From the NCBI GenBank assembly GCA_039111635.1, contig JBCAQO010000008.1:248001-312000 (forward strand): a stretch of DNA of 64,000 nt, read 5' to 3'. Position numbers and translations under genes: made by a program. This DNA comes from Heterobasidion occidentale. Taxonomy: Eukaryota; Basidiomycota; Agaricomycetes; Russulales; Bondarzewiaceae. Below are positions 1 through 11,202 of this stretch, one piece after another (position 1 is the first letter of the stretch; every line of letters begins with the position of its first letter). The notes under the pieces are model-generated. The model had not been told where the DNA came from. It ran no database searches and saw nothing but the letters and a program-made list of their open reading frames with translations.

Positions 1-1883
1 CATATGCAGTCTCGTTGCTCGCCAGGGGGATCTACCAGCGCGCCGACGCGCGCGGGAGCGTGCGTGTCTCTCCTTCCCTCCTCCCCCCTCCTTATCCATC
101 CGTCTCTCTTTGTCGTGCGCGAGCGCGAGCGCGAGCGGGGCTGACCTACGTGCACGCATATACACAGCTGAAGACCGCCATCGCGCCCCTCCGCGACCTC
201 GTCATGCGCTACCCGCCCTCACCATCCCACCTAACCACCATCCACCCTCTCTTCCTCTCCGTAAGCCACCCCCCCTCCTCCGCCTCCGCCTCTTCTAACC
301 CTCCCCCAGGCCTGCCTCTCCACCACCCACCCAACCCCCGCCCTCCCCCTCCTCACCCACCACCCCATCACCACGCCCCGCGCGCCCTCGCCCCCTCCCT
401 CGCCCCCGCAGACGTAACCGCCTACCACCTCCTCGCCGGCGCCGCGCTCGCCGCGCTCAAGCGCTTCGCGGAGGCCGCGGAGTACCTCGAGGTGTGCGCC
501 GCGGCGCCTGTGGCTGGTTCCGGCTCGGGCTCCGGCTTGGGTTCCGGCTCGGGCGGGGCGGGTGTGGGTGGGTTGGGGGGCCGGGCGGGATGGGATGGGA
601 GGGAGGAGGGGCGGGCAGGTGCCGGCGGGCGTGGGCGTGGGCGTGGGCGGGGGAGCGGGAGGAGGAGGCCGGGGGCGGGAGGAGGGGCGGGCGAGCCGAG
701 CATGGTGCAGGTGGACGCGATGAAGAAGCTCGTGCTCGTGCAGCTCATCCTGCACGGCAAGGTGCGCCCGCCACCCCGCCTCGCCGCATTGTCCGCGACG
801 CGCCTCTGACGCTCTTTCCCTCCCTCCCTCGCTTCCTTCTTCACCGTTTTTGCGTCGTGTGCGTGCTGTGCGGTGTGCGATGCGGCAACAGACGACCCCG
901 CCGCCAAAGTACACCCACCCGGCGGTCGCCAGCGTCCGCGGCTCGCTGTACGGCGCGCTCGCGCGCGCGTACCCCGACGCGCGCGCGCTGCGGGACGTCG
1001 TGGGCAGGGAGGGCGCGCTGTTCGCTGCGGTGCGTGCCCGCGTTTCTGATCTCCGTCGTCTTCGCGCGCGCTGACGTTCGGCTTCCCGCTCACGCTCACA
1101 ATCGCGTTCGCACTCGCGCTCGCGCTCGCGCGCAGGACGGCAACGCGGGGCTCCTCGCGCAGGCGCTCGCGCGCGCGCCGCGCTGGGCGATCCGCCGGCT
1201 GACGGAGACGTATATGACGCTCGGGCTCGCGGAGATCGCGCGCGCGGCGCAGCTTGCGGACGCGGAGGCCGCGCGGCGGGTCGTGCTGAGCATGGTGCGT
1301 GCGGCGCTGTCCTTCGTCCCTCCCTCCCGCCTTCCTTCCTTCCACCCGCTTCCCTTACCTTCGCTCCTTCACTCCGCTTTCCCCTTTCCCTCCACTCCTC
1401 CGATGCTCCTGGTGCATCTCCCCCCCGCGGAACTGACCCGCGCCGCACAGATCGAGAGCGGCGAGATCGACGCGCGCATAGCCGCGGACGGGACCGTGCG
1501 CTTCGGGGACGCAGGCGCAGGCGCGCCGGTGGACCGCGCGGCGCTGGAGGGCGTGCTGCGCGCGGCGCAGGCGCAGGAGCGCGTGCTGCGTGCGCTGGAG
1601 CGGGAGATGGCGCGCGGGCGGGAGTATTTGGGGAAGGTGCGTCGTCTTCGTGGTGGTTTGTTTGGGATGTGTGGTGAGCGGGCGCTGACGCGTGTGCGTG
1701 TAGGCGACGAAGGGGCGGGAGCATGCGGTGGGGGAGTACGTGATTGAGGAGGAGCTCGTGGGCAGTGGTGGTAGCGGTGGAGGTGGTGCTGGTGCTGGTA
1801 GCGGCGGTGCTGGCGGTGCTGGCGGTGCTGGTGCCGGCGGTGGGGCGGGTGCGGCGCAGTGGGTGGACGAGTCGGTGTTTTGA
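1..1883 (+). CDS. csn3: COP9 signalosome subunit 3 (CSN3-like), 5' part outside the window
   Basis: CSN3 is a PCI-domain subunit of the COP9 signalosome, which removes NEDD8 from cullins in the nucleus. The call rests on conserved blocks read across several exons: TAIAPLRDLVMRYP (from about 177), AYHLLAGAALAALKRFAEA (about 420-480), MVQVDAMKKLVLVQLILHGK (about 700-762), PPPKYTHPAVAS (about 899), RWAIRRLTETYMTLGLAEI and the winged-helix part IESGEIDARIAADGTVRF (from 1451). Plausible introns use gtgcgt-type donors near 762, 1030, 1294 and 1637; the last exon starts near 1704 and ends in a TGA at 1881-1883. A Gly/Ser-rich stretch (about 515-690) lies between two conserved blocks, and the C-terminus has a Gly/Ala-rich run. 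The first exon in the window (1 to about 59) continues from upstream. The sequence is very GC-rich. Confidence 0.82.
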
Positions 1884-3320
1884 GCGCGCCGGGCCTGCAG
1901 CAAATCAGGAAAATTAGGATCGTTCCAATCTCGTATGTATGTACGCATGCGCGCGCCGATCGTGCGCTTTGTTTGCTTTGTTCGTGGCGCTGTGCGTGCT
2001 CGTTTCGGTGAACGGTTCGGGATGTCGTGATGTCGATGCAAAAAAGATGCTCATCGACGAAGGAAGAACGGCGTGTCCTTGTGATGATGTCGTCGATTGC
2101 GATGGTGCCTCGCGCGCTCACGATGTTCTGTCGTTTCGACGTTCTCTAGCATAGTCGATGTTCCGAAGCGGGCTGTAATTCCGATCGTCTCGCACAGCGT
2201 CGACTCGTCTGCACTACGCTCTGACTGAACTCCTCGACGTCTGCCAGTACAGTCTCTGCCCGCTCTCCTCCCTCCGTACTATCATTCCGGTGCCCCTCCG
2301 TTCTGCGACGATGTCAAAAAAAGAACCCGACAGTCGACGAAATACAAGTCTGGGCGTCTGATACTGTACATCCTCGTAGCGATATCGTGATGTCGTCTGC
2401 GTACTGTGCTCTGTCATTCCGGCGCTCGCCCTCTCATGCGACGTTACGTGACATAGTACATCGTGGCGGAGCCGCGGAGCCTAGAGAGCGGAGCGAAGGA
2501 CGATCGATCAATGATGGAAGGGAGGTCGTACGCGGAGTCACGTGCCTGGAATGGAGGCGTCGCGTCATCCTTGGGGCGTCAGCAGCAGCGGTGCTTGCTA
2601 ATAATTAATCAAGCGACCAGGAAGGGAGCCGAGGAGGCGTGTGTGGGAAGGGGTGACGCGCTCTGGGTGATATTGGCGCGACGCGAGGGGGGCGCAAGGC
2701 AGCACGGGGGCGCGTTTTTTGCGGTCGCGATGGCGGTGCTCGCTAGGATCCTTTCGGGGAAGAAATGCTCACGGATCGCGCGTCGCGACGACGCGACCTG
2801 CGAGAGGCCATTCAGTACGCAACCGTTCTGACACGCCCCGCTGGGCTGCTGAGTCCGCACGCGCAGCGGTTCGAAGGCACCTTCGAAGTTCGCGCCCCAA
2901 AAACACGCGCGCGTACGCCATTCGGCGATGATCATCGATATCGTCCATTCCTAATCTCATTACGCGCGCGCGCTCGCGTCAGCCGTCGTCCGCGCTGACC
3001 ATCGCTGACGAGGCTGACCAACGGCGGCGAGTGTTTCGATCGATCCCGCCGCGTCCAGAAACCTCCCGGACGCGACGCCGCTGCAGCTGCGATGAGTCGA
3101 GCCGCCGATCGGCAAGGGGAGCCAGCAGAGGGAAAGGCGCGCCTTATGCGGCAAGCAGGGCAGGCAAAACAATGCGTCCCAGGACCGCGCAGCGTGCGCT
3201 GACGGGCGGCGCGTCGCGCGTCGTTCTCGATAAGGCAAGATGGTCCCACCGCGCGTCTGCCTGCATCGTCACCCCCGCTGGGTCCCAGACACCACAGGGA
3301 CGCACAGGGCCCCGTGCCCG
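1884..3320. other. Intergenic stretch, no gene seen
   Basis: Short open frames here do not join into anything recognisable and show no coding continuity. The stretch separates CSN3 from the next gene on the same strand and presumably holds the CSN3 3' end and the promoter of the oxidoreductase. Confidence 0.5.
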
Positions 3321-3327
3321 TATAAAG
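3321..3327 (+). promoter_or_regulatory. TATA box of the quinone oxidoreductase gene
   Basis: TATAAAG lies 50-56 nt upstream of the first ATG at 3377, the right distance for a core promoter with a short leader. Confidence 0.6.
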
Positions 3328-3376
3328 CACCCCGATTGCGCCGTGCGCAGCGTTCCTCCATTCCCCCCGCTGGTAT

Positions 3377-4773
3377 ATGTGCTTTCCCTCCAAGAAGCAG
3401 GCAAAGCTACTCGCAGAGCACTCTCCCGCCTCTAAACCCTCCGCTACCTCTACTACGCCCAAGCCCAAGGAGCAACCCGCACCCCCCGCCACTTCTACCA
3501 CCACCTCTCCTGCTGTAACCATGTCGTCCCCCAAGGTCGCGATCGTCATCTACACCATGTACGGCCACATCGCCAAGCGTGCGTATGCCCCCCTTCTCTC
3601 TCTCGTTCTCTCCCGTTGTCTGATCGCGCATCGCACATCGCACAGTCGCCGAGGCCGCCAAGACCGGCGTCGAGTCCGCCGGCGGCGCCGCCACGATCTA
3701 CCAGTGCGTATCCTTTCCCCCTCACCCTTCACTGCAGGACGCGAACGACCCATCGATCGACCTTTCTCTCTCCAGGATCGCAGAGACTCTTCCCGAGGAC
3801 ATCCTCAAGAAGCTCTACGCAGCCCCCAAGCCCGCCTACCCCGTCCTCGCACCCGCCGACCTCGCCCAGTTCGACGCCTTCCTCTTCGGCATCCCCACCC
3901 GCTTCGGCAACTTCCCCGCCCAGTGGAAGGTGAGCCCCCCCCCTCTCCTCTCCTTCCCTCCCCTCTCCTCCTCCACTTCCTCGTCCCTTCTCGCGGGCCT
4001 CGTGTGCTGACGCGCCTCCCCGCAGACCTTCTGGGACGCCACCGGCCAGCTCTGGGCCGCCGGCGCGCTCCACGGCAAGTCCGCCGGCCTCTTCGTCTCC
4101 ACCTCGTCCCTCGGCGGCGGCCAGGAGTCCACCGCCATCGCCGCGCTCTCGACGCTCGCGCACCACGGCGTGTCGTACGTGCCCCTGGGCTATAAGAACA
4201 CGTTTGCGCAGCTGTCGAATTTGACGGAGGTGCATGGCGGTGAGTGCGCGGTTTTTTTACGGGGGGTCGATTGCGTTTCTTCCTTTCTTCTTTCCTTCCT
4301 TCCTGCTTGAGTTTCTTCTGTTTCTTCTTCTTTTCCTTCTTCTTTGACTTTGTTTCTGTGTTTGTTATTGGTTACATCCTGCCTGTTGTTTTCCTTGTTC
4401 GGCGCGTTGGGCAGGGCGGGGCGGGGCGGGGCGTCCTGCCCGAGTCCCGCCTGCAACTGCTCCAGTCCGTCGCGTGTGCGCTGTGTGGTCCTCTCCACGC
4501 ACCGCGCCGCGATCACCAACCCCCACCGCCACACAGCACCCTCACGCCCGCCCGCCCACCCGCCTGCCCTGCCCTTCCTCTATCTATCCCTCTCCGCCCT
4601 CCTCCCCCTCGTCCCCCATACAGACGTGCGCTGACATCCCCATCCCCGCAGGCTCCGCATGGGGCGCCGGCACGCTCACCGCCGCCGACGGCTCGCGCCA
4701 GCCGTCCGCGCTCGAGCTCGAGGTCGCCACCATCCAGGGCAAGACCTTCTACGAGCACGTCGCGCGCAAGTGA
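3377..4773 (+). CDS. Flavodoxin-like NAD(P)H:quinone oxidoreductase, WrbA/Pst2 type
   Basis: Predicted FMN-dependent two-electron quinone reductase, which keeps quinones out of redox cycling; in wood-rotting fungi this family includes 1,4-benzoquinone reductases. Five exons can be read: 3377-3578, 3646-3703, 3776-3929, 4026-4239 and 4652-4773. The flavodoxin start [16 protein letters not shown] is followed by the family blocks [36 protein letters not shown] and [11 protein letters not shown]. The ATG at 3377 adds a Ser/Thr/Pro-rich leader of 48 residues beginning MCFPSKK; the same frame also has an ATG at 3522 giving the usual start [12 protein letters not shown] keep 3377 because a similar leader occurs in basidiomycete homologues I recall and a TATA box fits it. 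The fourth intron (about 410 nt) is unusually long for this window. Confidence 0.88.
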
Positions 4774-5421
4774 GCGCCCCGCGCGCAGCCTCGCTCCCTC
4801 GCCCCTCCTACGCAGGAAATCATGGAGGAGGGGCGGAGGGGCGAAGGAGGGGATGGATGCGGAGGATGCGGAGTCGTAGATGTTTTTTCTGTGCCGTTGT
4901 GTACATGAATGAATGCACAGAGGGCGATGTGTCGCTTGTTTGAAAGTCTGGAACGGGGTGCAGTCGTCGAGCGTGCGTCGGCTCGGTGACGGGGCGGGCT
5001 TCGACGAGTCTCGAACGGAAGAGGGCTCATATTGTTATGGCCCTGCGGCGGCCGTGCGAGCAGAACCTGGGCACCTTCGATGGGATGCACACACGCACTC
5101 AGTCTTGTTCAATTCCCCTTGGTGCCGGAGGGACGATATGTGCATTGAGAATAACATCGAGCGGTACTGCTCGTTGACGGCTGCACGACGCGGGTGACCA
5201 AAAAACAAAAACCGAAAAGGAATCTTGGAGATGAAGATAAGGGTGGGAATGCAAGGTCATTATTGCCCGAGCCGGTAAGGCGTAGCGAAGAAATAAGTAA
5301 GTACGTGATGGGTGGATCGAGGGCCGCAGGCAGAGTCCGAGACGACAAGGGATGACATGATACGACGCCCCACGACGCCCCACGACGCCTCGAGGCGTCA
5401 TCGCGGGGCCCGTCGGGCGGC
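4774..5421. other. Convergent intergenic stretch
   Basis: This lies between the stop codons of the oxidoreductase (+) and the beta-glucosidase (-). It should carry both 3' ends. No gene is seen. Confidence 0.5.
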
Positions 5422-8400
5422 TCAGTGCGCCGCGATGTCGAAGCCGCCCGTGAGGCGCAGGTCCTGCGACGACGCGCCGACGTAGACGTCGAAGTGGCCC
5501 GTCGGGACGACCCACGTCTGCTGGACGACCTGAGGGAAGACGATCGGTCGATCGATCGACGCGCCGCAGTCAACAGCGGAGTCGGGAGATAGCGGAGGGA
5601 ACGGGGACGCTCACGTTCCAGTACGAGATGTCCTTGCGCGTGAGGTACAGCTTCACGAGCGCGCTCTGCCCCACGGGAATGTCGACCGCCTCGAATCCGC
5701 GCAGGATGCGCGCGGGGTTCTCCGCCTCGGCTGGCAGCTGCAGATACAGCTGCACGATCTCGCTGTCGCGCCCGCATGATATATTGTCAGCGCGCGTCGG
5801 GTGGGAGGCTGGGGGGAAGGGACGTACGTTCCGGGGAAGGTCCCGGCGTTGGTGACCGTCAGCGCGACGCCGACCGCGGTCTCGAACAGGTTGGTGTCCC
5901 CGCCGGGCGCGTCCGCCTCCCACTCGATCTTGGTCTTCAGCGCGTTCTGGAGCGTGGCGTATTTCGTCACCTCGAGGTCCTTGTACTCGAACGTGGTGTA
6001 GGACAGCCCGTGGCCTGCGTGCATGCGCCGAGTCAGTTTCCTAAACATAGTAGGCGAGCGCGGTGGAGGGGACGGACCGAAGGGATAGCGCGTGCTGATG
6101 TTGCGGACTTGGAGGCCACGGTAGTCGATCAGCACGCCTTCGGTGTAGTTGATCTGTGGGTAATCCTCTGTTCGCACGACATCAGCGATTCTTCGAGGAT
6201 GCGAGAAAAGGGGGTGGTTACGAGGAGTGGAGATTTGGAAGGGCTGCGCGTAGTCTGCGACGTTCTTTGCGATGGTGTATGGGAGCTGCGGAGGGTCAGA
6301 CCGAGGTGGAAGGTGGTCGAGGATGGTACGTACACGTCCTGACGGCGTCACTTCTCCGTAGAGGATGGATGTGAGGGCAAAGCCAGACTGATACAAACCG
6401 CCGTCAGCTAGACTTCAAAACGGGTGGACCGAGCGACCATACCTCTTGACCAGGAAGACCGGCGTTGATGATCGCAGTCACCTGTAGCGCGATACACATC
6501 AAGATGACGACCGACAAGGGGGAGCGTGTCACTGACGTTAGGATGATCCGCCCATTTCTACGCAAACGATCGATTCAATAGATGAACCTATAGATTGGTA
6601 TAGCGGACACACCTCCATGTCCACGGGGCCAACCGTGTGGATGACCACGATCGTCTTGGCGCAGTTATCGGCCACGGCATTGATGATCGCATCGCCGTCG
6701 TGCATGAGCGTGACGTTTCGATCCCAACCCTCCCCGGAAAGCGATGACCCAAAGACGATGCACTTCGTCGCGGTCTGCGCCATCGCCGCCGTTGCGGTCA
6801 GGTTCGGGGTGATCGTCCAGTCGATCGTCGTCATCTGCTCTCGCGCCTTGAGCTGCAGCGCCATGAGCGGGTCGATCAGCTGTGCGTCTATATTTGGCAC
6901 AGAGATGAGCGAGGCGCGAGAATGCGATCCAGGCAAGTGCGCGCACAGTACGTGGAGCCGGACCCTGCGCCTCCGGCGAGAGTCCCCCAGCCCATGCCAG
7001 GGAGCGACCACTGGAAATCGTCCGCAGGTCCACTTGCACCATAGCCATACGAGTTGGGTCCATACGGATTCTGGCCGGCATCGACCCCAAAGACAGCTAC
7101 ACAATGATAGTTGAGGTTAGATGAGCAGACGCGGGGTGAGGCACTTGGCGCTTACCGATCTTCTTCTCGCGCCAAAGCGGCAAGGTGCCTTGTTCATTCT
7201 TCAGCAGCACTGTCCCCGCGACAGCGATGTCCTGGATCAAAGTCTGATGCCTTTTGCGCTGCGCATCGACTGTGTTCTCGAACGGTCCGTCCAACAGGTT
7301 GGTGTCTGGGAATCCGCGGTCCTGGTCGAGCCCAAAGTAAGGCGTCAAGATACGGGTAGCTAAGAAGGCTGGGTGAGCGTGGACATGCATATCGTATACT
7401 GCGCTGCTTACCCATGTCGTTCAGTCTCCATTCAGGAAGACTTCCGTTGTTAACAGATTCAGTGAGGTTGCCGCCAAAATAAGACCACGGGATTGAGTTT
7501 CCCTGGGCATCACGACCACTGCAAAATGTGATTAGAAAAACGAAGCATCGATGATTCTTCGTAAACTTACGGCCAACTAGAAGAACAGATGAGTACGATC
7601 AATCGCCTGTGCGGTTGGAGAGCTTACCCTGGCATGTCTTGATCTGTTCCAGCTGATTATAGTTGTGATTTGAGTGTCCAATAACGTTGATGACGAACAC
7701 TCAACGCACCATTGTATGCTAAAAAGCAATGTCAACTCATCACCTAGTAGTCTATCGAGTGAATCTAGAGACGTACCAGATAATCCAGATTTTAAAGCAA
7801 ACCAATCCGAGTTGACGTACCCGCTGAATCCGAGCTACACTTTGGCATCAGGCGGCGGAGAAGTCAACAGCAAATGCATCACTCGCCTGACGCTTGAGAA
7901 TCCCATTCAGCAGGTAGCTGTTTTGACACGCTTGTCTATAGCAAAGGATTAGACGATAGTTACTTTTATGAACATTTATGGCTCACGTGTTGTTAATATA
8001 GTCTAGATGATACAGTTGAGTAACGAGAACGAGTCGCAAAGGTAAAAATGGGGCTTACTATAAGAACTGGTAACAAGGCGACACCAAATGCTTCAGCTGT
8101 TGCTCAACCATCGGTCCCAGAGCGACCACTCACCACATTCTGCAAGCTTCTGAGTCAATAAACAGAATGCAAAGAAAAAAGATGTTACTCGCATCACAGC
8201 CGGGTTGGCTCTCACTGCTTCAGCGAAAGGCCAAACATTAATCTCGTGCATAGTCTTGTCATCGATATTACTGCTGTCTGAAAATTTGCATTTCGGTACG
8301 GAGCTCAGCTTGGCCAAGGATGAAGGCCAACGCACAGTAAACTCTGTCTTGATTCTGACCGTCGTATCCTAGGTACTGTTTCGGGCTTGCTTGGACCTAT

Positions 8401-9279
8401 GAGGCGTTCTTGAGTCAGATCGACGAGGCTGACGTTTCGAAATGAGACTCACTCCAGTCGCTTGACATCCTTGCACGGTGAGCGCACTGGCAATACCTCC
8501 TAGATATGGGTCTACCCCGAACCCCTCAAAGTTCGTCCCACCACCAACGTAGCGCGAGAGAACTGTGACGGGGCCAAGAAACACGTGGACGCCCTTGGTG
8601 CGGAATTCAGAACATATTCCGTACGCACGTGCACGTATCAGGTCCTTGTTCCAAGTAGCGGCGGCATGAATCCCAGGTGGGAAACCTTGAACATGTCAGC
8701 CAAACCTCGATGAGGCGCACATGTAAACCTACCGGATGCCAAGGTGTGGGTGTTACCGATGCCACTGTCAGAGTCACCGTAGCATATACCTATCGCTCTG
8801 TCAAACGATCTGACGACTCGGTAGTAGATCAAAAGGTGGACGTACCAGAGAAGTTTAGACGAGGTATGGGAATGATATTGCCTTGGCAAACTTGATCTGG
8901 GTTGGAGTGATTCGCAAGCTGGGCAAACGCGACGTGAGCAACCCAACATTGAAATCTGTTGAAAAGACACTCACTCCCTTTCCTGTACAGATCTGCGACT
9001 TCTCCTCAGTGGTGAGCTGGCTTACAAAGGCCTTTGCGCGCTTGAATCCCGTTTGCCATCCATATCCCGTCGTGTTAGGGACGGTTTCTGGCCATATGGG
9101 AGAACGGGGATAGTAGAGGTTGGGAGGCCTGGTGAAGTCGTGGTTCCCTTGGCCTGACAACGTCACAATTCACCGACGTCTGGAATGGGTAAACTTGAAC
9201 TAGATATCAGCGAGCCGGACGCACCGAGAACGAGCGGCAGTAGGGAGGCAACGACCAGCGAGCTTGGTGGGACCCTCAT
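5422..9279 (-). CDS. Secreted GH3 beta-glucosidase
   Basis: Predicted glycoside hydrolase family 3 enzyme releasing glucose from cello-oligosaccharides outside the cell. The ATG at 9279 opens a signal peptide (MRVPPSSLVVASLLPLVLG) followed by FTRPPNLYYPRSP. Family blocks then run down the minus strand: LTTEEKSQICTGKG, VFLGPVTVLSRY and TNFEGFGVDPYLGGI, then CQNSYLLNGILK, then the nucleophile block GFSGYVNSDW with its catalytic Asp codon at 7805-7807. The C-terminal sandwich domain shows GVDAGQNPYGPNSYGYG and WDRNVTLMHDGD, then YPFGHGLSYTTF. The fibronectin III-like end is ARILRGFEAVDIPVGQ to SSQDLRLTGGFDIAAH. The gene is broken by many introns of about 50-60 nt; the one at 7886-7835 appears to use a GC donor. 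It starts 481 bp from the divergent Gfo/Idh/MocA gene, so the two may share regulation. Confidence 0.88.
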
Positions 9280-9760
9280 GATGATGAATTTCTCGGCAGC
9301 AAGTGCGAGTCGTAGAATTGTGACTCTGCCGACAGACCTTTTAAAAAGAAGGCGTTACCCCAGACTTACCCCAGAGCGTGCCTTCGAATTCCCCTGGCTG
9401 CGGGGCCCCGCTAAATTTCTTCCAATTCTTGGCCATCACGGGCTCCGAAGAGAACTCTAGAGAACGGGACTGCAAAGACATGGGACCTGCCTCTTAGATT
9501 CTGTGCGCAGATATGACTCCCATATTTGGTCACTCGGCCGCAGTGCGTACAACGCGACGCAGATACATATCACAAATACGGTTACCATCCGTCGCTTCTC
9601 CGTATCACAGAAGTCATCTGCAGTCATCTGCTGGCTAAATTCATCCACGATGTCCGGTGTTGATGTCCGTGCCCTATATCCGAAATTGCAATCTCTCCCG
9701 TAATAGGATATCGTCAACCTTTTTCTGCAAGACACCGCACGGACATCGCCCTTCAATCCG

Positions 9761-11036
9761 ATGCCAATCAAAGTTGCAGTACTCGGATATGGCTTTTCAG
9801 CCAAAGTCTTCCACCTCCCGTTCATCACTTCAGTTCCTTTGCTCCAGGTCTTCACGATCCTCGAGCGATCTAGCAATACCTGCCTCCAGAAATTCCCAGA
9901 TGTCCACGTCGCGAAATCAATCGATGATGTTTTGGCGAACCCGGAGATCCAACTGGTGATCATAACAACTGTGAATCACACCCACTACGCATTTGCGAAG
10001 CGCGCTCTCGAAGCAGGCAAACACGGTACTGCATTCTCCAACTGCATAGATGTTGATCTGACCTTTTGTACCCAGTGGTCGTCGAGAAACCGTTCACGGA
10101 GGATTCAGCCCAGGCTCAAGAACTGTGTGATCTCGCGGCCCGCAAAAACGTCGTGCTGAGCGTATACCACAGTACGCACTTCAATGGGTCAGGATCTGGC
10201 GCACTCTTGACTCTTGTTTCCCTAGATCGGCGATGGGATGGGGACTTTCTGACTGCCAGGAAACTCATCGATGACGGCGTCATCGGTAGACCTGTTTTTT
10301 GGGAAAGCTACTTCAATCGCTTTCAACCCGCACTGTCCGGAAACTGGCGCGAACAGGTGGGCCAAGGTTCGGGAGTTCTGTACGATCTTGGCAGCCACCT
10401 CATCGACCAAGGTGAGTGGAGTTATTAAGTGGGTTCCAACTGTCGAAAACTCACGGTTCCCGACATCCAGTCGTGTGTGCTTTCGGGAAGCCAGCCTCTC
10501 TCACGGCGTTTACGTGGAATGAGCGACAGACCGAGCCAAAGTCAGTGGACGACAGCTTCATGGTCACCCTTCAATATCCCAACCTTGGGCTCTCTGCCCT
10601 CTGTCGCGCATCATGTCTGGATGCCACGGACCCACCGTTGCGCCTCACAGTCAGAGGTACACAGGGAACCTATGTCAAGGTCAGATTCTACGCGAATCTT
10701 CGAGAACGTAGAGCTTACAAGACAATCTAGCATGGTATGGATCCTCAAGAGTCGCAGTTAATGGGAACACCATCGCAAAAGCCTGGGTCACATCCGGAGA
10801 CCTTTGGGCTTGAAGATTCTAAGTTCCACGGGACAGTCTTCAATGCGTCGACTAGCTCGACTGTCCCCACCATATCTGGCCAGTGGGTGCGCTTCTATGA
10901 GAATGTCGCAAAGGCAATTGAGAGCGGCGATAGGTCCCTCCTTGAAGTTAGATCAGAAGAGGCACTGTTGGTGATACGACTGTTGGAGCTTTGTCGAGTT
11001 AGTGCCAAGGAGGGGAAAACAGTATATGTAGATTGA
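9761..11036 (+). CDS. Gfo/Idh/MocA family NAD(P)-dependent oxidoreductase
   Basis: Predicted Rossmann-fold sugar or polyol dehydrogenase; the substrate cannot be told. The N-terminus MPIKVAVLGYGFSAKVFHLP carries the dinucleotide-binding glycines, and VVVEKPFTEDSAQAQELC contains the family EKP lysine motif. YDLGSHLIDQ and the end GTYVKHGMDPQESQL match the usual C-terminal alpha/beta domain. Five exons are readable with introns of about 48-60 nt: after AGKH (near 10022), after VLSVYH (near 10170), after GSHLIDQ (near 10410) and after GTYVK (near 10680). The gene ends with EGKTVYVD. It is divergent from the GH3 gene and convergent with the Zn2Cys6 regulator, 166 bp away. Confidence 0.87.
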
Positions 11037-11202
11037 CAGTAGCGTATCGACTTCTTCTCCAAGCATATCGTAGCAGCGTTGATTACATAATATAATGATG
11101 AGAAAGGCCGTGGCCTTGGGGTTCCAGTAGATTTTTGAAGACGAGGGCCTGTATAACAATGAGTGAACAAAACGCGCATCGCGCAAATGACGATCCCAGA
11201 GC

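Noticed and set aside
141..160. Peptide LTYVHA just before a CSN3 exon, resembling a conserved CSN3 block
   Set aside because: The exon is better started at 168 after a CAG acceptor with a branch-like GCTGAC upstream; LTYVHA then falls in the intron.
231..1724. Long minus-strand open frame of 497 codons, and others, opposite CSN3
   Set aside because: Arg/Pro/Ala-rich shadow frame caused by very high GC; the plus strand carries clear CSN3 motifs with splice sites.
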